A DNA stretch of 64,000 nt from the NCBI GenBank assembly GCA_913055905.1, contig CAJXLB010000001.1, positions 1 to 64,000 of the forward strand. The letters are read 5' to 3'. Numbering within the stretch: position 1 is the first letter of the stretch; each line of letters opens with the position of its first letter. The notes beneath the pieces were generated by a model. It saw nothing but the letters and a program-made list of their open reading frames with translations, had not been told where the DNA came from and did not search any database. The position numbers and the translations under genes were made by a program. This stretch comes from an uncultured Winogradskyella sp. (GTDB lineage Bacteria > Bacteroidota > Bacteroidia > Flavobacteriales > Flavobacteriaceae). Positions 62,830 through 64,000 of the stretch are shown here, in pieces.

Positions 62830-64000
62830 TTATGCATCTTTTGTGCCTTTCTTCAATTCAATTACTGTTATTTCGGGCCAAATCCCAACCCTCCCTGGAA
62901 AGGCCAAATAGCCAAATCCACGATTAACATTGATATATTGCCCTAGCTGTTCATAAATACCAGCCCACTGCTTGTACCGCCATTTTACTGGACTCCATTT
63001 AAAAACCCCAGGGATTTCAATGCCAAATTGCATTCCATGGGTATGACCACTCAAGGTGAGATGGTAATGGTAATCGTCATTTACAACCTCAGCATCCCAA
63101 TGACTTGGGTCATGGCTCAACAAAACTTTAAAATCAGAACTATGAACACCTTTCTTAGCCCTTTTTAAATCGCCTGCCTTTTTAAATCCGCCTTTTCCCC
63201 AATTTTCAACACCTATAATAGCCAAGCGTTCTCCGTCCCTCTCAATAAAACGGTTTTCGTTGAGCAGCAAATCGAATCCAATTTCCTTTTGAAGACGCTT
63301 CAAATCTTCAAGATTCTGTCGTTTTTCATCTTCAGAATTCCATCTTATATAATCACCGTAATCATGATTTCCGAGAACTGAAAATAAACCGTCCTTAGCC
63401 TCTAAATTTTTAAATATAGGAACGTAAGGTTCTAATTCAGCAGCCTTATTGTTAACCATATCTCCCGTAAACAATATGACATCGCTGGCTTGCTCATTAA
63501 TAAGGTTTACCGCATATTTTACCTTTTCAACATTGTCAAAGCTACCCGAATGAATATCGCTTATTTGGGTGAGTCGGTAACCATCAAACGCATCTGGTAA
63601 ATCTTCAAAATGCAACACATATTTGAGCACCTTAAAATTGTACTTGCCCTTATACATCCCATAAAGAATGGAGGCAAAAGGAATAGCCGCAAGCCCCAAA
63701 CCAATTTGACTGATAAATTTTCGTCTAGACGGAAAGTGCTTTATACCATTTTCTGCACCAGTATCTTGCATGAAATAACTGTACAAGCCCTGCGGAACCC
63801 TAAAGACATCCTCAGTGAACATCACGGCGATAAGAACCAATTTTGGCACAACCATGGCAATAAGAAAGCCTACAGCCAAGGAGTTACTTTGTGAAAACCC
63901 ATTACTTCTGCTGAAACCATAAAACTGATACACAAAATTTCCGATAACCGCGACAGTGAACAACCAATATAAAAGGTACCACCAGTTACTTTTAGTTATA
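62830..64000 (-). CDS. Metallophosphoesterase, N-terminus cut by the window edge
   Basis: The frame stays open to the right edge (the residues before LFTVAVIG read YLLYW), so the N-terminus is missing. The visible part has two N-terminal membrane helices and then a calcineurin-like phosphoesterase domain with DIHSGSFDN, GDMVNNKA, GNHDYGDYI, SHDPSHWD and LSGHTHGMQFG, the full set of metal ligands. Such membrane-anchored enzymes include UDP-2,3-diacylglucosamine pyrophosphatase-like and YkuE-like proteins, but the substrate here is unknown. Confidence 0.92.
   Translation of the reverse strand, partial: ITKSNWWYLLYWLFTVAVIGNFVYQFYGFSRSNGFSQSNSLAVGFLIAMVVPKLVLIAVMFTEDVFRVPQGLYSYFMQDTGAENGIKHFPSRRKFISQIGLGLAAIPFASILYGMYKGKYNFKVLKYVLHFEDLPDAFDGYRLTQISDIHSGSFDNVEKVKYAVNLINEQASDVILFTGDMVNNKAAELEPYVPIFKNLEAKDGLFSVLGNHDYGDYIRWNSEDEKRQNLEDLKRLQKEIGFDLLLNENRFIERDGERLAIIGVENWGKGGFKKAGDLKRAKKGVHSSDFKVLLSHDPSHWDAEVVNDDYHYHLTLSGHTHGMQFGIEIPGVFKWSPVKWRYKQWAGIYEQLGQYINVNRGFGYLAFPGRVGIWPEITVIELKKGTKDA

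Overview
The window looks like chromosome from a marine-type Flavobacteriaceae (Bacteroidota). Supporting signs are an SprA (type IX secretion) gene, an Alternative Complex III / heme-copper oxidase operon, TTG-N20-TAnnTTTG promoters, no purine-rich ribosome-binding sites, low GC, and the run maeB-ruvA-sprA-gcvH-vanZ-tonB. Nearly all of it is dense housekeeping and respiratory sequence. I see no CRISPR array, prophage, insertion sequence or rRNA.

Layout. 1-2950 (-): the N-terminal 983 residues of a large secreted modular protein (CUB-like, PKD and choice-of-anchor-L-like regions, then repeats of about 95 residues) that runs off the left edge; its last 660 bases have a very different GC content. 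3136-5971 (+): an Nfu-type Fe-S protein with a doubled N-domain, an unknown exported protein, dodecin and an MscS channel. 5968-13828 (-): tsaB and a MacAB-TolC-like export operon with one ATPase, two permeases, two adaptors and one TolC. 13963-19337 (-): oxidase assembly and small subunits (heme O synthase, two subunit III proteins, subunit IV, SCO, a cysteine-free SCO-like protein, DUF420, a CAMC microprotein). 19620-23463 (-): a RemB-like outer-membrane protein and two TonB proteins. 23492-34682 (-): vanZ, gcvH, sprA, ruvA and maeB. 34729-39450 (-): a fragment of the queG 3' end, a TlpA-like gene, queG, a cytochrome P450 and ruvB. 39557-51960 (-): a Cys-rich lipoprotein, then oxidase subunits I and II and ActF-E-D-C-B-A. 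52270-57112: a SPOR-type protein (+) and rimP-nusA-infB (-) with an attenuator-like leader. 57264-64000: a universal stress protein, tRNA-Gln, a DUF2723 membrane protein, a polysaccharide deacetylase, a thioredoxin-fold protein without active-site cysteines, and a metallophosphoesterase cut by the right edge.

How it fits together. Two operons about 20 kb apart supply one respiratory chain: menaquinol to ActA-F to the CoxA/CoxB oxidase, with subunits III and IV, heme O and copper insertion coming from the other cluster. SprA, RemB-like, TonB and the modular secreted protein belong to the type IX secretion and gliding cell surface. The observations I rate highest are the GC switch exactly at a repeat boundary in the surface protein, the duplicated queG 3' end flanking a one-gene insertion, a terminator embedded in the end of tsaB, the rimP leader hairpin, a dyad operator candidate in front of the ActA-F operon, and several proteins that keep a redox fold but have lost its cysteines.
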